A stretch of DNA of 64,000 bases from Desulfospira sp963664655 (GTDB lineage Bacteria > Desulfobacterota > Desulfobacteria > Desulfobacterales > Desulfobacteraceae). The stretch's first letter is position 1; each line of letters starts with the position of its first letter. The position numbers and the translations under genes were made by a program. The stretch is taken from NCBI GenBank assembly GCA_963664655.2, contig OY761554.1:3162001-3226000 (forward strand), written 5' to 3'. Shown one piece after another: positions 55,099-63,921 of the stretch. The notes beneath the pieces were generated by a model. It ran no database searches. It worked only from the letters and a program-made list of their open reading frames with translations, and had not been told where the DNA came from.

Positions 55099-56222
55099 AA
55101 GGCGGGTTTAAATTTTTATTCGTTGCCGTTGTTTTGCTGGCCTGGGCAGCTGGTGTCCCAGCCTCTGCTCAGGTTTTAAAATTAAGCTATGATCAGGGGG
55201 TTGTGAGCCTTGAGCCGGGACGGGCATCGGTCGCATCCATTCTGGAAAGCCTGGCAGACCTGGCCAAGGTGGAGATTTATATCACCGAACCATTCAAAGA
55301 TTATTCAAAGGATTTGGAATTTAAGGGAGTTCCCCTTGAATGGGCCTTGGGAAAATTGCTTAAAGATTATAATTATGCCGTGATTTACAATCACAGTACG
55401 GCTGAACCGTTCAGGTGCTTTGCCTATACGGATGCCGATGCTTTCAGTCCGGTTGGCCAGGGCAGGGCAGGCAGCGGGACCACGGGGAAAAAACAATGGA
55501 AGTCCCCTGGGAAAACCGACGGGGACCGTCAGGTCAATGGCGCTTTCCCGGGGCAGGGCAACCAGAAATCAGGGAAGGGCGGCCAAAGATTTGGTTCAAA
55601 AAGTTCTCCGGATATAAGGTCAAAGACGGGGGCCACCGGGGCGTTAAATCCATCGGAAAACGCGGTGGCCCATAATGGTGATGCATCCTTGGAAAACAGT
55701 GAATCAGATGATTCAGCCTATGATACCGACAGCAGCTTGGGTTCCGCTGAAAGCGGATCAACCAGTTCCATTTCCAGTGGAACTTCTCAAAACAGTACCG
55801 GTTCCGGGGACAGCAGCACCACGGCCCAAGCCCTTGAAGATGCTTCAACTCAGACCGCCTATATCAACTCATCAGATGAATCCGGCGATACTTCAGATAC
55901 CGGTATCGCTGAATCTGACACGTCTGATTCCGAGGATTCAGACAGCTCAAGTTTTGATGATTCAGGCTCAGAAACCGGCTCAGATGAAGCTGTTGATCTG
56001 GCAGACGAAACCCAGACCCAGACGGCAGAAACGGATGCCATTGCGTCGAAAATCGCAAAACTTGAATACCAGATTGAGAAGCTGGAAGAGGATATCTCAA
56101 GCGGAAGGGCAGAGAAGTTCTGGAATTTATGGACTTCAAAGAAAGAAGCAAAGTATGTCTACAGCCATGTGGATGACCTGGCCGTCAAAAAAGCAAAACT
56201 GGCTGAATTGAAAGGTGAATAA
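55095..56222 (+). CDS. Exported protein with STN-like domain and Ser/Asp-rich linker
   Basis: 375 residues. A signal peptide (about 1-25) is followed by a small domain (about 30-105; ASVASILESLADLAKVEIYI, VPLEWALGKLLKD) that has the pattern of the secretin/TonB short N-terminal (STN) fold. Then about 200 residues of low-complexity Ser/Gly/Asp/Thr sequence (130-310) and a C-terminal coiled coil (SKIAKLEYQIEKLEEDI). STN domains normally sit at the N-terminus of secretins and TonB transducers; here it is free. It may mediate contact between TonB and an outer-membrane partner (inference). Confidence 0.7.
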   Translation: MKGGFKFLFVAVVLLAWAAGVPASAQVLKLSYDQGVVSLEPGRASVASILESLADLAKVEIYITEPFKDYSKDLEFKGVPLEWALGKLLKDYNYAVIYNHSTAEPFRCFAYTDADAFSPVGQGRAGSGTTGKKQWKSPGKTDGDRQVNGAFPGQGNQKSGKGGQRFGSKSSPDIRSKTGATGALNPSENAVAHNGDASLENSESDDSAYDTDSSLGSAESGSTSSISSGTSQNSTGSGDSSTTAQALEDASTQTAYINSSDESGDTSDTGIAESDTSDSEDSDSSSFDDSGSETGSDEAVDLADETQTQTAETDAIASKIAKLEYQIEKLEEDISSGRAEKFWNLWTSKKEAKYVYSHVDDLAVKKAKLAELKGE

Positions 56223-56285
56223 AATTAATCCCTTCAGCCTGAGTACCAGCAGTCTTTTTAAAACCCAATGAAAGGAAACCGCAGT

Positions 56286-56801
56286 ATGCACAAACAAACA
56301 GCATGTCTGGCAATCGGCGTTATTTTTATTTTGCTCTCTGCCTGCACGGGAATGGCCGGCAGCAAGGTCGGGTATATTGACCTTAAGCGTCTGGTCCAGG
56401 AGTCCACTCTGGGCAAGGCGGCCATGGCCGATATTGACCGGCTCAGAAAGGATAAACAAAAGCCCATTGCCGAGTTGCTTAAAACGATCAATAACATTAA
56501 AATTGACCTTCAGGCCAATGAAGAACTGTTCGATAACGAGGAAAAAAGAGAAAAGGTCGAAGAACTCAACGATTTGACCAAGGAATATAAACGAATGGTC
56601 GCCGATGCCAAAGAGGATATCCAGAAGCAGGACCGGGACCTGGTGGCCCAGATCCTGAAAAAGGCTGACGGCATCGTTAAAATGGTGGCCCAGAAAAATA
56701 AATATACCATCATCCTCAAAGATCCCCAGGCCATCGGGTATCTTGATCCTTCCGTGGATATTACAGACGAAGTCCTGGCAGAACTTAACAAAACAAGCTA
56801 G
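56286..56801 (+). CDS. OmpH/Skp-like periplasmic chaperone, possibly lipoprotein
   Basis: 171 residues from ATG 56286, preferred over 56268 because AAAGGA lies at the right distance. The leader ends LLSACTG, which could be a lipobox. Mature sequence begins KVGYIDLKRLVQES, the standard OmpH opening, then a long charged helical hairpin (about 40-120) and the returning strand YTIILKDPQAIGYLD. Skp-like proteins hold unfolded outer-membrane proteins. It is the last gene of the secretion operon and its TAG overlaps the TAG of the convergent gene through a shared CTAG. Confidence 0.85.
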   Translation: MHKQTACLAIGVIFILLSACTGMAGSKVGYIDLKRLVQESTLGKAAMADIDRLRKDKQKPIAELLKTINNIKIDLQANEELFDNEEKREKVEELNDLTKEYKRMVADAKEDIQKQDRDLVAQILKKADGIVKMVAQKNKYTIILKDPQAIGYLDPSVDITDEVLAELNKTS

Positions 56802-57385
56802 TTGTTGATAATAAAGCCCCGGTCCAGATGCGTGTCCACATACCGGGCCAGGATCTCGGCGGTCTGGGGCGGGGGCTTGACCGTCAGGTAATGATCAATG
56901 ATGTAATGGGCCAGTTCGTGGGCCAGCATGCCCTGGTGAAGGTCCTTTACGTTGAGGTAGATGGCGTTGGTCTTGAACCGGTACCAGGCCCTGATCCGGC
57001 ATTCTCCGGAATAGATGCTTTCATATGCTTTCTTTAAGGCCTTTTTATCCGGGTAAACAAAGATGCTGACCGGATCATCGAACAGTTTTCTCATGTCCAG
57101 GATTTCCTGGGCCCGGGTAAAAATGGCGTCTACTTTTTGAATGACCATGTCCGCAATCTGCTGATGGGTCAGGTCTTCGAGTTCCAGGGACCGGTTCAGG
57201 TCCAGGGGACCGAATTCTACGGCCGTGTGAAACCGGGCCAGATCCCGGGCGGATTGGTATTTTATAATGGTGTGCTGGGTTTTGAGAATTTGCCAGGAAA
57301 GAATGCGGATTTCGTCGGCTCCGGCAGACAATGGGCAAACCATTAAGATAACCAGCGCAAGTATGGCCAAAAAAGGAGTTTTCAA
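56798..57385 (-). CDS. Exported HExxH protein, putative metallopeptidase
   Basis: 195 residues from TTG 57385, with a signal peptide ending PLSAGA. Near residue 155 is MLAHELAHYIIDHYL, the HExxH zinc motif, preceded by an AIYLNVKDLHQG strand as in peptidase-MA-like families. The third zinc ligand is uncertain. Probably a small periplasmic protease or a relative. It is last in a minus-strand group with a HAMP protein and a SurA-N-like lipoprotein. Confidence 0.7.
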   Translation of the reverse strand: MKTPFLAILALVILMVCPLSAGADEIRILSWQILKTQHTIIKYQSARDLARFHTAVEFGPLDLNRSLELEDLTHQQIADMVIQKVDAIFTRAQEILDMRKLFDDPVSIFVYPDKKALKKAYESIYSGECRIRAWYRFKTNAIYLNVKDLHQGMLAHELAHYIIDHYLTVKPPPQTAEILARYVDTHLDRGFIINN

Positions 57386-57410
57386 AGAAAGCCCTGCAGG
57401 GTTCTTAGGA

Positions 57411-57983
57411 TTAGTTGTTCAATTTAAACTGGTTCCTTATGTCGGATTTGAGAGCGGCGATTTCCTCGCCCATACGCCCGTTGTCCATTCCTTCTATCTG
57501 TGAAAGCCTGGCATCAATGTGAGAGATTTTTTCATGTATGGACGATGTCATCTGGTTCAATGCCGTTGATATGTCGGACAGCTGGTCTTTTTTGCGCAGG
57601 TTGACCTTTACCCTGAGATCGCCCTGGGCCACTTCCTTTATGCCTTTTTCAAAACGGAAGAGCGGGCCGGCTATTTTATGGGAAATAAACAGCATGACGG
57701 CCATGGAAAACAGGCAGATCAGGCCAAGGGTGACCAGGTTGGTCACCAGAACAGCCGGAAGGATGGCCTGGCCCGTGCTTTTAATCTCAAGCCTTGAATG
57801 GGCGTAACAGGAGGTCAGGCTGTCCTGGGACAGTGAGAACAGCAGGATGGTTGATACCAGAATTCCTGCCAGGACAATGAGGCTGAATTTCAGGATAACG
57901 CCGGCCTGAAATTTTTTTTTAATAAAATATCGGTTTCTTTTGCACGGTCCTTTTGGACAGGCTGCGGTCTGGGTTTGGTTCAT
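57411..57983 (-). CDS. HAMP-domain membrane protein without output domain
   Basis: 190 residues: two transmembrane helices (about 28-50 and 75-100) flanking a short periplasmic loop, a HAMP domain (SHKIAGPLFRFEKGIKEVAQGDL; about 105-155) and a short coiled coil. No kinase, MCP or cyclase domain follows, so it is either a signalling adaptor or a scaffold. An AAAGGA ribosome site precedes the ATG. Confidence 0.8.
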   Translation of the reverse strand: MNQTQTAACPKGPCKRNRYFIKKKFQAGVILKFSLIVLAGILVSTILLFSLSQDSLTSCYAHSRLEIKSTGQAILPAVLVTNLVTLGLICLFSMAVMLFISHKIAGPLFRFEKGIKEVAQGDLRVKVNLRKKDQLSDISTALNQMTSSIHEKISHIDARLSQIEGMDNGRMGEEIAALKSDIRNQFKLNN

Positions 57984-58004
57984 CGTTCTGTCCTTTGTAT
58001 AGGC

Positions 58005-58042
58005 TCACAGCTGACGGCTAATAGCGAACAGCTAAAAAACCA
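58005..58042. repeat. Short heptamer array, family B (GCTAATA)
   Basis: Units GCTGACG, GCTAATA, GCGAACA, GCTAAAA lie in the 63-bp gap between the HAMP-protein and SurA-N-like genes. Confidence 0.65.
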
Positions 58043-58046
58043 GCAG

Positions 58047-58640
58047 CTATAAAAGTTCGTTATATATGGTGATGTCGGCCTTTTTCTTTAAGCTGTCCAC
58101 CCATTGATCGACAAGGGCGGTCTGTTTTTCCTGTTTAAGTGTCTGGGCAATTTTTTGCTCGACCTGCTCTAAGGGCGGCAGATTTTTTTTCTGAGCTTTC
58201 AGCTGGCCATAACGGGCCTTGATTTCCTGGTCCGTGACAAAGGTTTTGGTTTGAATTTCTTTCATCTGGGCTTCCATGAGGTTTTTGATCAGGGTGGCTT
58301 CCCAGTATTTTTCAATGGTCCGGATAAAGGCCTTTTCCTTGTCCATTTTCCGGCTGACCGCTTCCTGAATCAACAGCTCCTGCCGGATCATCCGGTCAAG
58401 GAATTCTTTTCTTGCCCTGGCCGTGGCCTTGTAAGTTGAATCGTACTCCAACTCCCGGACAAATCCGGCTTCGTATTCATCCAGTGTCAACTCGTAGCCG
58501 TTGATTCTGGCAATGACCTGTTGGTCCGGATCTGAGGGCGCTGTTGAGCAGGCCGGAAAATAAAAGGCCAGAAAAATTGCCCCGCCCAGGATGCCGGCGG
58601 CCAAGGCCCTCGGGGACCGGGTGTCGGTGTTAAAAAACAT
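58047..58640 (-). CDS. Lipoprotein with SurA-N-like chaperone region
   Basis: 197 residues. The leader ends YFPAC, an acceptable lipobox. The mature part (ARINGYELTLDEYEAGF, FLDRMIRQELLIQEAV, DQEIKARYGQLKAQ) matches the helical N-terminal region of SurA/PpiD-type peptidyl-prolyl isomerases, but no parvulin domain is present; the C-terminal helices close the fold. It is likely a periplasmic holdase anchored in a membrane. An AAGGAA ribosome site precedes the ATG. Confidence 0.78.
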   Translation of the reverse strand: MFFNTDTRSPRALAAGILGGAIFLAFYFPACSTAPSDPDQQVIARINGYELTLDEYEAGFVRELEYDSTYKATARARKEFLDRMIRQELLIQEAVSRKMDKEKAFIRTIEKYWEATLIKNLMEAQMKEIQTKTFVTDQEIKARYGQLKAQKKNLPPLEQVEQKIAQTLKQEKQTALVDQWVDSLKKKADITIYNELL

Positions 58641-59061
58641 GGTGCTGTTTCCTTGCTGCCAAAGGTCTTTTTTACAGATCCTGAATTTAATATAGAACGC
58701 TGGCAGCGGTCAAATTAGGAAATGGTTAGGATCGCATCGCCTTTCCCCGAAAATCCACCCGTCACGGGCCTTGAAAACCTCTGCCATGGAGGAATTCGGC
58801 TTGACATGCTCAGGCGATACCGATATATTTAAGGCAATTTTAATTTCCTATAGCAATCGGTTTCGTCGATCTTTAATATTCCATCTCATCTGGTTTTCTG
58901 ACTGCTGTTTCAAGGAATACATAACCCAAATATGTTTTTTCGCGGTGACAGGCCCCGGACTCCCGGGCCTGCCAGCCCCTGGCCGATAAAACGGCATGAA
59001 TAACCTTAGAACGGATCATGGTTTAAACCTTAACCCAAATTCGCGGCAAGGAGGAAGGCAA
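58641..59061. other. Intergenic region between divergent genes
   Basis: About 420 bp with no supported gene. It must hold the promoters for the minus-strand lipoprotein and the plus-strand chemoreceptor. A GC-rich inverted repeat CAGGCCC...GGGCCTG lies near 58950-58973 without a T-run. Nothing else is recognised. Confidence 0.5.
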
Positions 59062-61203
59062 ATGCATTTCAGGAATTTGAAAATCAAAGTTAAAATCATC
59101 ATGATTGTGGTGCTGGCTATTTTTATTTCAGTGGGAATTGTGGGCGGGTACTCGCTTTATAACACCACTGCCAGGGCCAAAGATGATATCGCCTCGCATA
59201 AAAGCGAATTGATAACCGAAACCAGGCAAAAACTCAAAGACCTTGTGGATGCCGCATATACCATTGTCAACAAAGTATACAACCAGACCGCAACCATTGA
59301 CGCCATTAAAAAAGAGTACGGGAAAGAGCTTGAAGCCCTTGTGGATATCCCTTATGCGATAATGGACAAAGAACATAAAAAGATCGGACAGGCATTTTCA
59401 GGATATGGGCAACCGCTTCAAATAACCCCGCAGGATGCACAGAATACGGTAAAGGACGTTATTGGCGGTATCCGGTATGCCGGCAACAATTATTTCTGGA
59501 TCAATGACATGGAGACCCGTATGGTGATGCACCCGGTGGCGTCCTCTCTGAACGGAAAGATCATGGACAAGTATTCAAAGAACGGCAAACTCGTGACGGC
59601 CGAAGGCACTGACCGGTCCATGTTTGTTGAAATGGTCCGGGTCTGCCAGAATTCAGGATCAGGGTTTGTCAGCTATTTGTGGCCGTCTCCCGATGATGCG
59701 TCAAAATGGGTCAGAAAACTGTCCTATGTCAAACTTTTCAAGCCGTGGAACTGGATTGTGGGCACCGGCATCTATGTGGATCAGGCTGAAGCCGATGCCC
59801 AGCACACGGCCATTGATATCCTTACCGACATGAAATACGGCCATAATGATTATTTTTTCATATTGGACAGCAACGGAACCGTGGTTGCCCATCCCGATAA
59901 AGGCCTGATTGGAAAAAGCATGCTGGACGAAAAGGATTCATCCGGAAACTATGTTTATAAGAAAATTGTTGAAACGGCCAAAAGCGAGGGGGGCGGTCAG
60001 ATTGAATACATATGTTCCAAAGCCGGCGTGGACGCTCCAATACCAAGGATGTCTTCTTTCCGCATGTTCAAGGCCTGGGACTGGATCATTGTCACCGGGA
60101 TCTGCCTGGAAGATTTGTATTTAAAAATTGGGGAAAAGGAAAAAAAGGTTGGCGCCGCTGTCCGGAATCAGGCCCTTTTTATGATCATTACCAGTGTGAT
60201 ATTCATCATCGGCAGCCTTTTGTGGGTGATGTTCATGAGCCGCCGGTTTATTGAACTGCCTCTGGCCATCGGCGTGAAAGCGGCCAATCAGCTGGCAAAA
60301 GGGAATCTTGATGTGGATATTGAGGTGTGTGGCGAGGATGAAATCGGGCAGCTCCAGAGCGCTATGAAGGATATGGTGGCATCGTTGGTTGACATTGTCG
60401 GGGAGGTTCAGAGCGCCGTGGGCAATGTGGCCTCCGGCAGCGAAGAGTTAAGCGCAACTGCGGAAACCATGTCCCAGGGTGCCACACAACAGGCGTCTGC
60501 GGCTGAACAGGCCTCGGCTTCCATGGAGGAAATGTCCGGCAATATCAAACAGAATGCCGACAATGCCAGGACTACGGAACGGCTGGCGGTTCAGGCGGCA
60601 GATGATGCCAACAGCGGGGGAGAGGCCGTCAGCAAGACCGTGGCGGCCATGAAAGAAATCGCTGAGAAGATTCTGATTGTCGAAGAGATTGCCCGGCAGA
60701 CCAACATGCTGGCGCTGAACGCGGCCATTGAAGCGGCCCGGGCCGGCGAGCACGGCAAGGGGTTTGCCGTTGTGGCGGATGCGGTCCGGAAACTGGCTGA
60801 AAGAAGCCAGGCCGCAGCCGGGGAAATCAGCAATCTGTCCACCACCAGCGTGGAAATTGCCGAAACCGCCGGCGGGATGCTGGATAAAATTGTTCCGGAC
60901 ATCCGCAAGACTTCGGACCTGGTTCAGGAGATCAATGCGGCATCCGCAGAGCAGAGTATCGGGGCTGAACAGATCAATACGTCCCTTCAGCAGCTGGACC
61001 AGGTCATTCAGCAGAATGCCAGTCTGGCCGAAGAAATGTCTTCCACGGCAGAAGAATTGTCTGCCCAGGCCGAACAGCTTCAGCATTCCATTGCTTTTTT
61101 CAGGATCGGCAGCGCCGGATATTCTGCCGGAAAGTCGGGGGGGCACAAGCATGGTGCCGGTCCGGAAGGTGATTCCGGTTTCGATGATCAGGACTATATG
61201 TAA
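59062..61203 (+). CDS. Methyl-accepting chemotaxis protein with two Cache modules
   Basis: 713 residues from ATG 59062, which has AGGAGG just upstream; an earlier in-frame start at 58996 lacks this. A transmembrane helix (about 10-30), two tandem Cache-type domains (YFWINDMETRMVMHP, then YFFILDSNGTVVAHP), a second helix (about 370-392), HAMP, and the signalling domain with the hairpin EEIARQTNMLALNAAIEAARAGEHGKG split over its two halves. No C-terminal CheR-binding pentapeptide. The ligand is unknown. Confidence 0.93.
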   Translation: MHFRNLKIKVKIIMIVVLAIFISVGIVGGYSLYNTTARAKDDIASHKSELITETRQKLKDLVDAAYTIVNKVYNQTATIDAIKKEYGKELEALVDIPYAIMDKEHKKIGQAFSGYGQPLQITPQDAQNTVKDVIGGIRYAGNNYFWINDMETRMVMHPVASSLNGKIMDKYSKNGKLVTAEGTDRSMFVEMVRVCQNSGSGFVSYLWPSPDDASKWVRKLSYVKLFKPWNWIVGTGIYVDQAEADAQHTAIDILTDMKYGHNDYFFILDSNGTVVAHPDKGLIGKSMLDEKDSSGNYVYKKIVETAKSEGGGQIEYICSKAGVDAPIPRMSSFRMFKAWDWIIVTGICLEDLYLKIGEKEKKVGAAVRNQALFMIITSVIFIIGSLLWVMFMSRRFIELPLAIGVKAANQLAKGNLDVDIEVCGEDEIGQLQSAMKDMVASLVDIVGEVQSAVGNVASGSEELSATAETMSQGATQQASAAEQASASMEEMSGNIKQNADNARTTERLAVQAADDANSGGEAVSKTVAAMKEIAEKILIVEEIARQTNMLALNAAIEAARAGEHGKGFAVVADAVRKLAERSQAAAGEISNLSTTSVEIAETAGGMLDKIVPDIRKTSDLVQEINAASAEQSIGAEQINTSLQQLDQVIQQNASLAEEMSSTAEELSAQAEQLQHSIAFFRIGSAGYSAGKSGGHKHGAGPEGDSGFDDQDYM

Positions 61204-61205
61204 CG

Positions 61206-61299
61206 TTAGGCCTTAGACCTTAGATTTTAGACGTTAGACCTTAGACCTTAGACTTGAGGAAATCGGCCCGGGGGCCTGTCTCAAGTCTAAGGTTTTTTT
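61206..61299 (+). terminator. Heptamer array (family C) ending in a rho-independent terminator
   Basis: Seven units of TTAGACC type (TTAGGCC, TTAGACC, TTAGATT, TTAGACG, TTAGACC, TTAGACC, TTAGACT) follow the chemoreceptor stop. The last units form the left arm of a stem: 61246-61258 pairs perfectly with 61280-61292, followed by seven T residues. A clear case of a repeat array doubling as a terminator. Confidence 0.85.
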
Positions 61300-61341
61300 A
61301 GGGTAAGTCCGCTTCATGTCAGGCAAAAATTTTGCCGCTAC

Positions 61342-61370
61342 TTGCCAATGCCGGGAAAAAGCGTTATAGA
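61342..61370 (+). promoter_or_regulatory. Predicted sigma-70 promoter for proA
   Basis: TTGCCA at 61342-61347 and TATAGA at 61365-61370 with a 17-bp spacer, about 58 bp before the proA start and downstream of a terminator. Confidence 0.45.
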
Positions 61371-61427
61371 ATCCAATTTTAACTGACCCTAGTTTTAACG
61401 CATCAGCGGGCTGAAAAGAGACATGCC

Positions 61428-62741
61428 ATGAATCAGAAAACAGCTTTTGGACAGGAAAACCCGGCAAAAATCGGAAAAATGGCGGCCGGGGCCATGTCCG
61501 TATTGGGAACACAGGCCAAAGACCAGGCCCTCAAAAATATTATCCGGGCCCTGGAAGTAAACAAAGAAAAGATCTTTGAGGCCAACCGGGCCGACATGGA
61601 CCGGTCTGCCAAAGCAGGGCTTGATGCGGCATTGCTCAAACGTCTCAAGTTTGATGAAGGCAAGCTTGCTGAGTCTTTAGAAGGGCTTGAAAGCCTGATC
61701 CGGCTGGCCGACCCCGTGGGCAAAACCCTGTCTGCCCTGGAACTGGACACCGGGCTGGAATTGTTTAAAGTCAGCCGTCCGTTGGGCCTGATCGGGGTTA
61801 TTTTTGAGTCCAGGCCCGATGCCCTGGTCCAGATCGCCTGCCTTTGCCTGAAAAGCGGGAATGCGGTGCTGTTGAAAGGCGGCAGTGAGGCGGCCCTGAC
61901 CAACCGGGTCCTGGCCGACACCATTCATGATGCCGGGGTTGCCAACGGCTTTTCCAGGGGCTGGCTGGGCCTTCTGGAAACCCGGGATGATGTGGCCCAG
62001 ATTCTCAAACAGGATCAGTATATTGATCTGATCATTCCCCGGGGGTCCAACGCCTTTGTCCGGTATATCATGGAAAATACCCTGATCCCGGTCCTGGGCC
62101 ATGCCGACGGGATCTGCCACCTTTATATTGACCGGGATGCCGATCCGGCCATGGCCGTTGATCTGGCCGTTGACGGCAAGACCCAGTATGTGGCGGTCTG
62201 CAATGCCATAGAAACCATTTTGATTCATGAAACGGCGGTGCCGGCTGTCCTTGGGCCCATGGCCGCCGCTTTGAAAGAGCGGAACGTAAAAATTTTCGGC
62301 TGCCCTGAAACCTGCGCCCTGGTTGATGACGCCCAACCGGCAACTGAAGACAGCTGGAAAACCGAATATCTGGATTATACGGTATCGGTCCGGGTGGTGG
62401 CCTCCATGGACCAGGCCCTGGACCATATCAACCGCTACGGGTCCGGCCACACGGATGTGATTGTGTCCGGCGACAGGAACCGGGCCGTGGATTTCATGAA
62501 CCGGGCCGACACGGCCGATGCTTTCTGGAACTGTTCGAGCCGGTTTGCCGACGGGTTCAGGTTCGGTTTAGGCGCCGAGGTGGGCATCAGCACCAACAAG
62601 ATTCATGCCCGGGGGCCGGTGGGCCTTGACGGCCTGATGACCAGCCAGTGGCGGCTCATGGGGAACGGCCATAAGGTGGCGGATTACTCCGGTCCGGCCG
62701 GCCGGTCCTTTACCCATATCCCTTTAGACAAGACGTTTTAG
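61428..62741 (+). CDS. proA: Gamma-glutamyl phosphate reductase
   Basis: 437 residues, slightly longer than the usual 415-420 through an N-terminal extension. Second step of proline synthesis, reducing gamma-glutamyl phosphate with NADPH. Seen: the RPLGLIGVIFESRPDAL block, LKGGSEA, IIPRGSNAFVRYI, the catalytic cysteine in VAVCNAIETILIHE, and the C-terminal GPVGLDGLMTSQW. proB follows 12 bp later. Confidence 0.97.
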   Translation: MNQKTAFGQENPAKIGKMAAGAMSVLGTQAKDQALKNIIRALEVNKEKIFEANRADMDRSAKAGLDAALLKRLKFDEGKLAESLEGLESLIRLADPVGKTLSALELDTGLELFKVSRPLGLIGVIFESRPDALVQIACLCLKSGNAVLLKGGSEAALTNRVLADTIHDAGVANGFSRGWLGLLETRDDVAQILKQDQYIDLIIPRGSNAFVRYIMENTLIPVLGHADGICHLYIDRDADPAMAVDLAVDGKTQYVAVCNAIETILIHETAVPAVLGPMAAALKERNVKIFGCPETCALVDDAQPATEDSWKTEYLDYTVSVRVVASMDQALDHINRYGSGHTDVIVSGDRNRAVDFMNRADTADAFWNCSSRFADGFRFGLGAEVGISTNKIHARGPVGLDGLMTSQWRLMGNGHKVADYSGPAGRSFTHIPLDKTF

Positions 62742-62753
62742 ACAGGTTCTTCC

Positions 62754-63893
62754 ATGCCCCAGGAAAAATTGTTAAATGCCGGCCGCGTTGTGGTCAAGTT
62801 AGGTTCCAATGTGATCACGGCAAAAAACGGCCTCAACCTTGAGGTCATGGCATCCATTTCCCGTCAGATTTCCACCCTTATGGACAGGGGGCTTGAGGTT
62901 ATTCTGGTCTCTTCCGGGGCCATGGCCGCCGGCCTTCGCAAGATGGGCATGGCAAAACGGCCCGACGAGATCCCCAAACGCCAGGCCGTTTCCGCCATCG
63001 GCCAGACCGAGGTCATGTATACCTATGAAAAGGAGTTTGCCAAATTCGGCAAAAAAGTCTCCCAGATCCTGCTTACCGCAGAGGACCTGAATGACCGGGA
63101 ACGGTATCTGAACGCCCGGAACGCCCTGCACACCCTCATGGAATGGAAAGTCGTTCCCATTATCAACGAAAACGATACCATCAAAGTGGAGGAAATCAAG
63201 CTTGGGGACAACGACAACCTGGCCGCCATGATTGCCCTGCTGCTGGATGCGGATTTTCTGTTTATCCTCACGGACATTGACGGGCTGTACGACAAAGACC
63301 CCCGGGTTTATCCCACCACGGCCCACCTGATTCGCAGGGTTGCGGCCTTTGAAGAAGAAATCGAGGCCTATGCCGGTGCCATCCCCGGGACCCTGGGGAC
63401 CGGGGGCATGCTGACCAAAATCCAGGCCGCCAAAAAGGTCACTTCCTCTGGCATCCCCATGATTGTGGCCCGGGGAACGGTTCCGGACATCCTGCTGCGG
63501 CTGTTTGACGGGGAAGCCTTAGGCACCTACTTCCTGCCGGCCGGCAAAAAACTGTCTTCCAGAAAATGCTGGATCGCCCATACCATTAAGCCCAAAGGAA
63601 GCCTTATTTTAGACTGGGGTGCGGTCCGGGCGATCAAAGAAAACGGCAAGAGCCTGTTGCCCAGCGGCATCCTGGACGTTACCGGCAACTTTTCCCAAGG
63701 GGAGGCCGTGTTTCTCAAAGACCCGGACAACAACGTGGTGGGAACCGGCCTGGTCAACTACCCGGTGGATGATGTCCGGCTCATCCGGGGCCTGAAGAGT
63801 TCCCAGATTGAGGCCTGCCTGGGCGCCAAGCACTATGACGAGGTGGTCCACCGGAACAATCTGGTGATTCGTGAATCGCTTTTGGAAGGATGA
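62754..63893 (+). CDS. proB: Glutamate 5-kinase with PUA domain
   Basis: 379 residues. First step of proline synthesis. The amino-acid kinase fold begins VVVKLGSNVIT, with VSSGAMAAGLRKMG, INENDTI, GDNDNLAA, TDIDGLYDKDPR and GTGGMLTKIQAA; the C-terminal 90 residues are the PUA domain. The gene order proA-proB is the reverse of the E. coli order. Proline feedback inhibition is a family trait, not visible here. Confidence 0.97.
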   Translation: MPQEKLLNAGRVVVKLGSNVITAKNGLNLEVMASISRQISTLMDRGLEVILVSSGAMAAGLRKMGMAKRPDEIPKRQAVSAIGQTEVMYTYEKEFAKFGKKVSQILLTAEDLNDRERYLNARNALHTLMEWKVVPIINENDTIKVEEIKLGDNDNLAAMIALLLDADFLFILTDIDGLYDKDPRVYPTTAHLIRRVAAFEEEIEAYAGAIPGTLGTGGMLTKIQAAKKVTSSGIPMIVARGTVPDILLRLFDGEALGTYFLPAGKKLSSRKCWIAHTIKPKGSLILDWGAVRAIKENGKSLLPSGILDVTGNFSQGEAVFLKDPDNNVVGTGLVNYPVDDVRLIRGLKSSQIEACLGAKHYDEVVHRNNLVIRESLLEG

Positions 63894-63921
63894 GGGGTGT
63901 CTGAAAGGATGAAGGATGAAA
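63888..63921. repeat. Heptamer array, family D (AAGGATG), overlapping a gene start
   Basis: AAGGATG, AGGGGTG, then AAGGATG, AAGGATG run from the proB stop into the next gene. The last units give both the AAGGATG ribosome-binding sequence and the ATG (63916) of the U32-peptidase gene. Confidence 0.75.

Noticed and set aside
58680..58990. CACGGGCC-containing leader upstream of the chemoreceptor considered as a second GEMM riboswitch
   Set aside because: No tetraloop stem and no paired second stem could be drawn around the short match.
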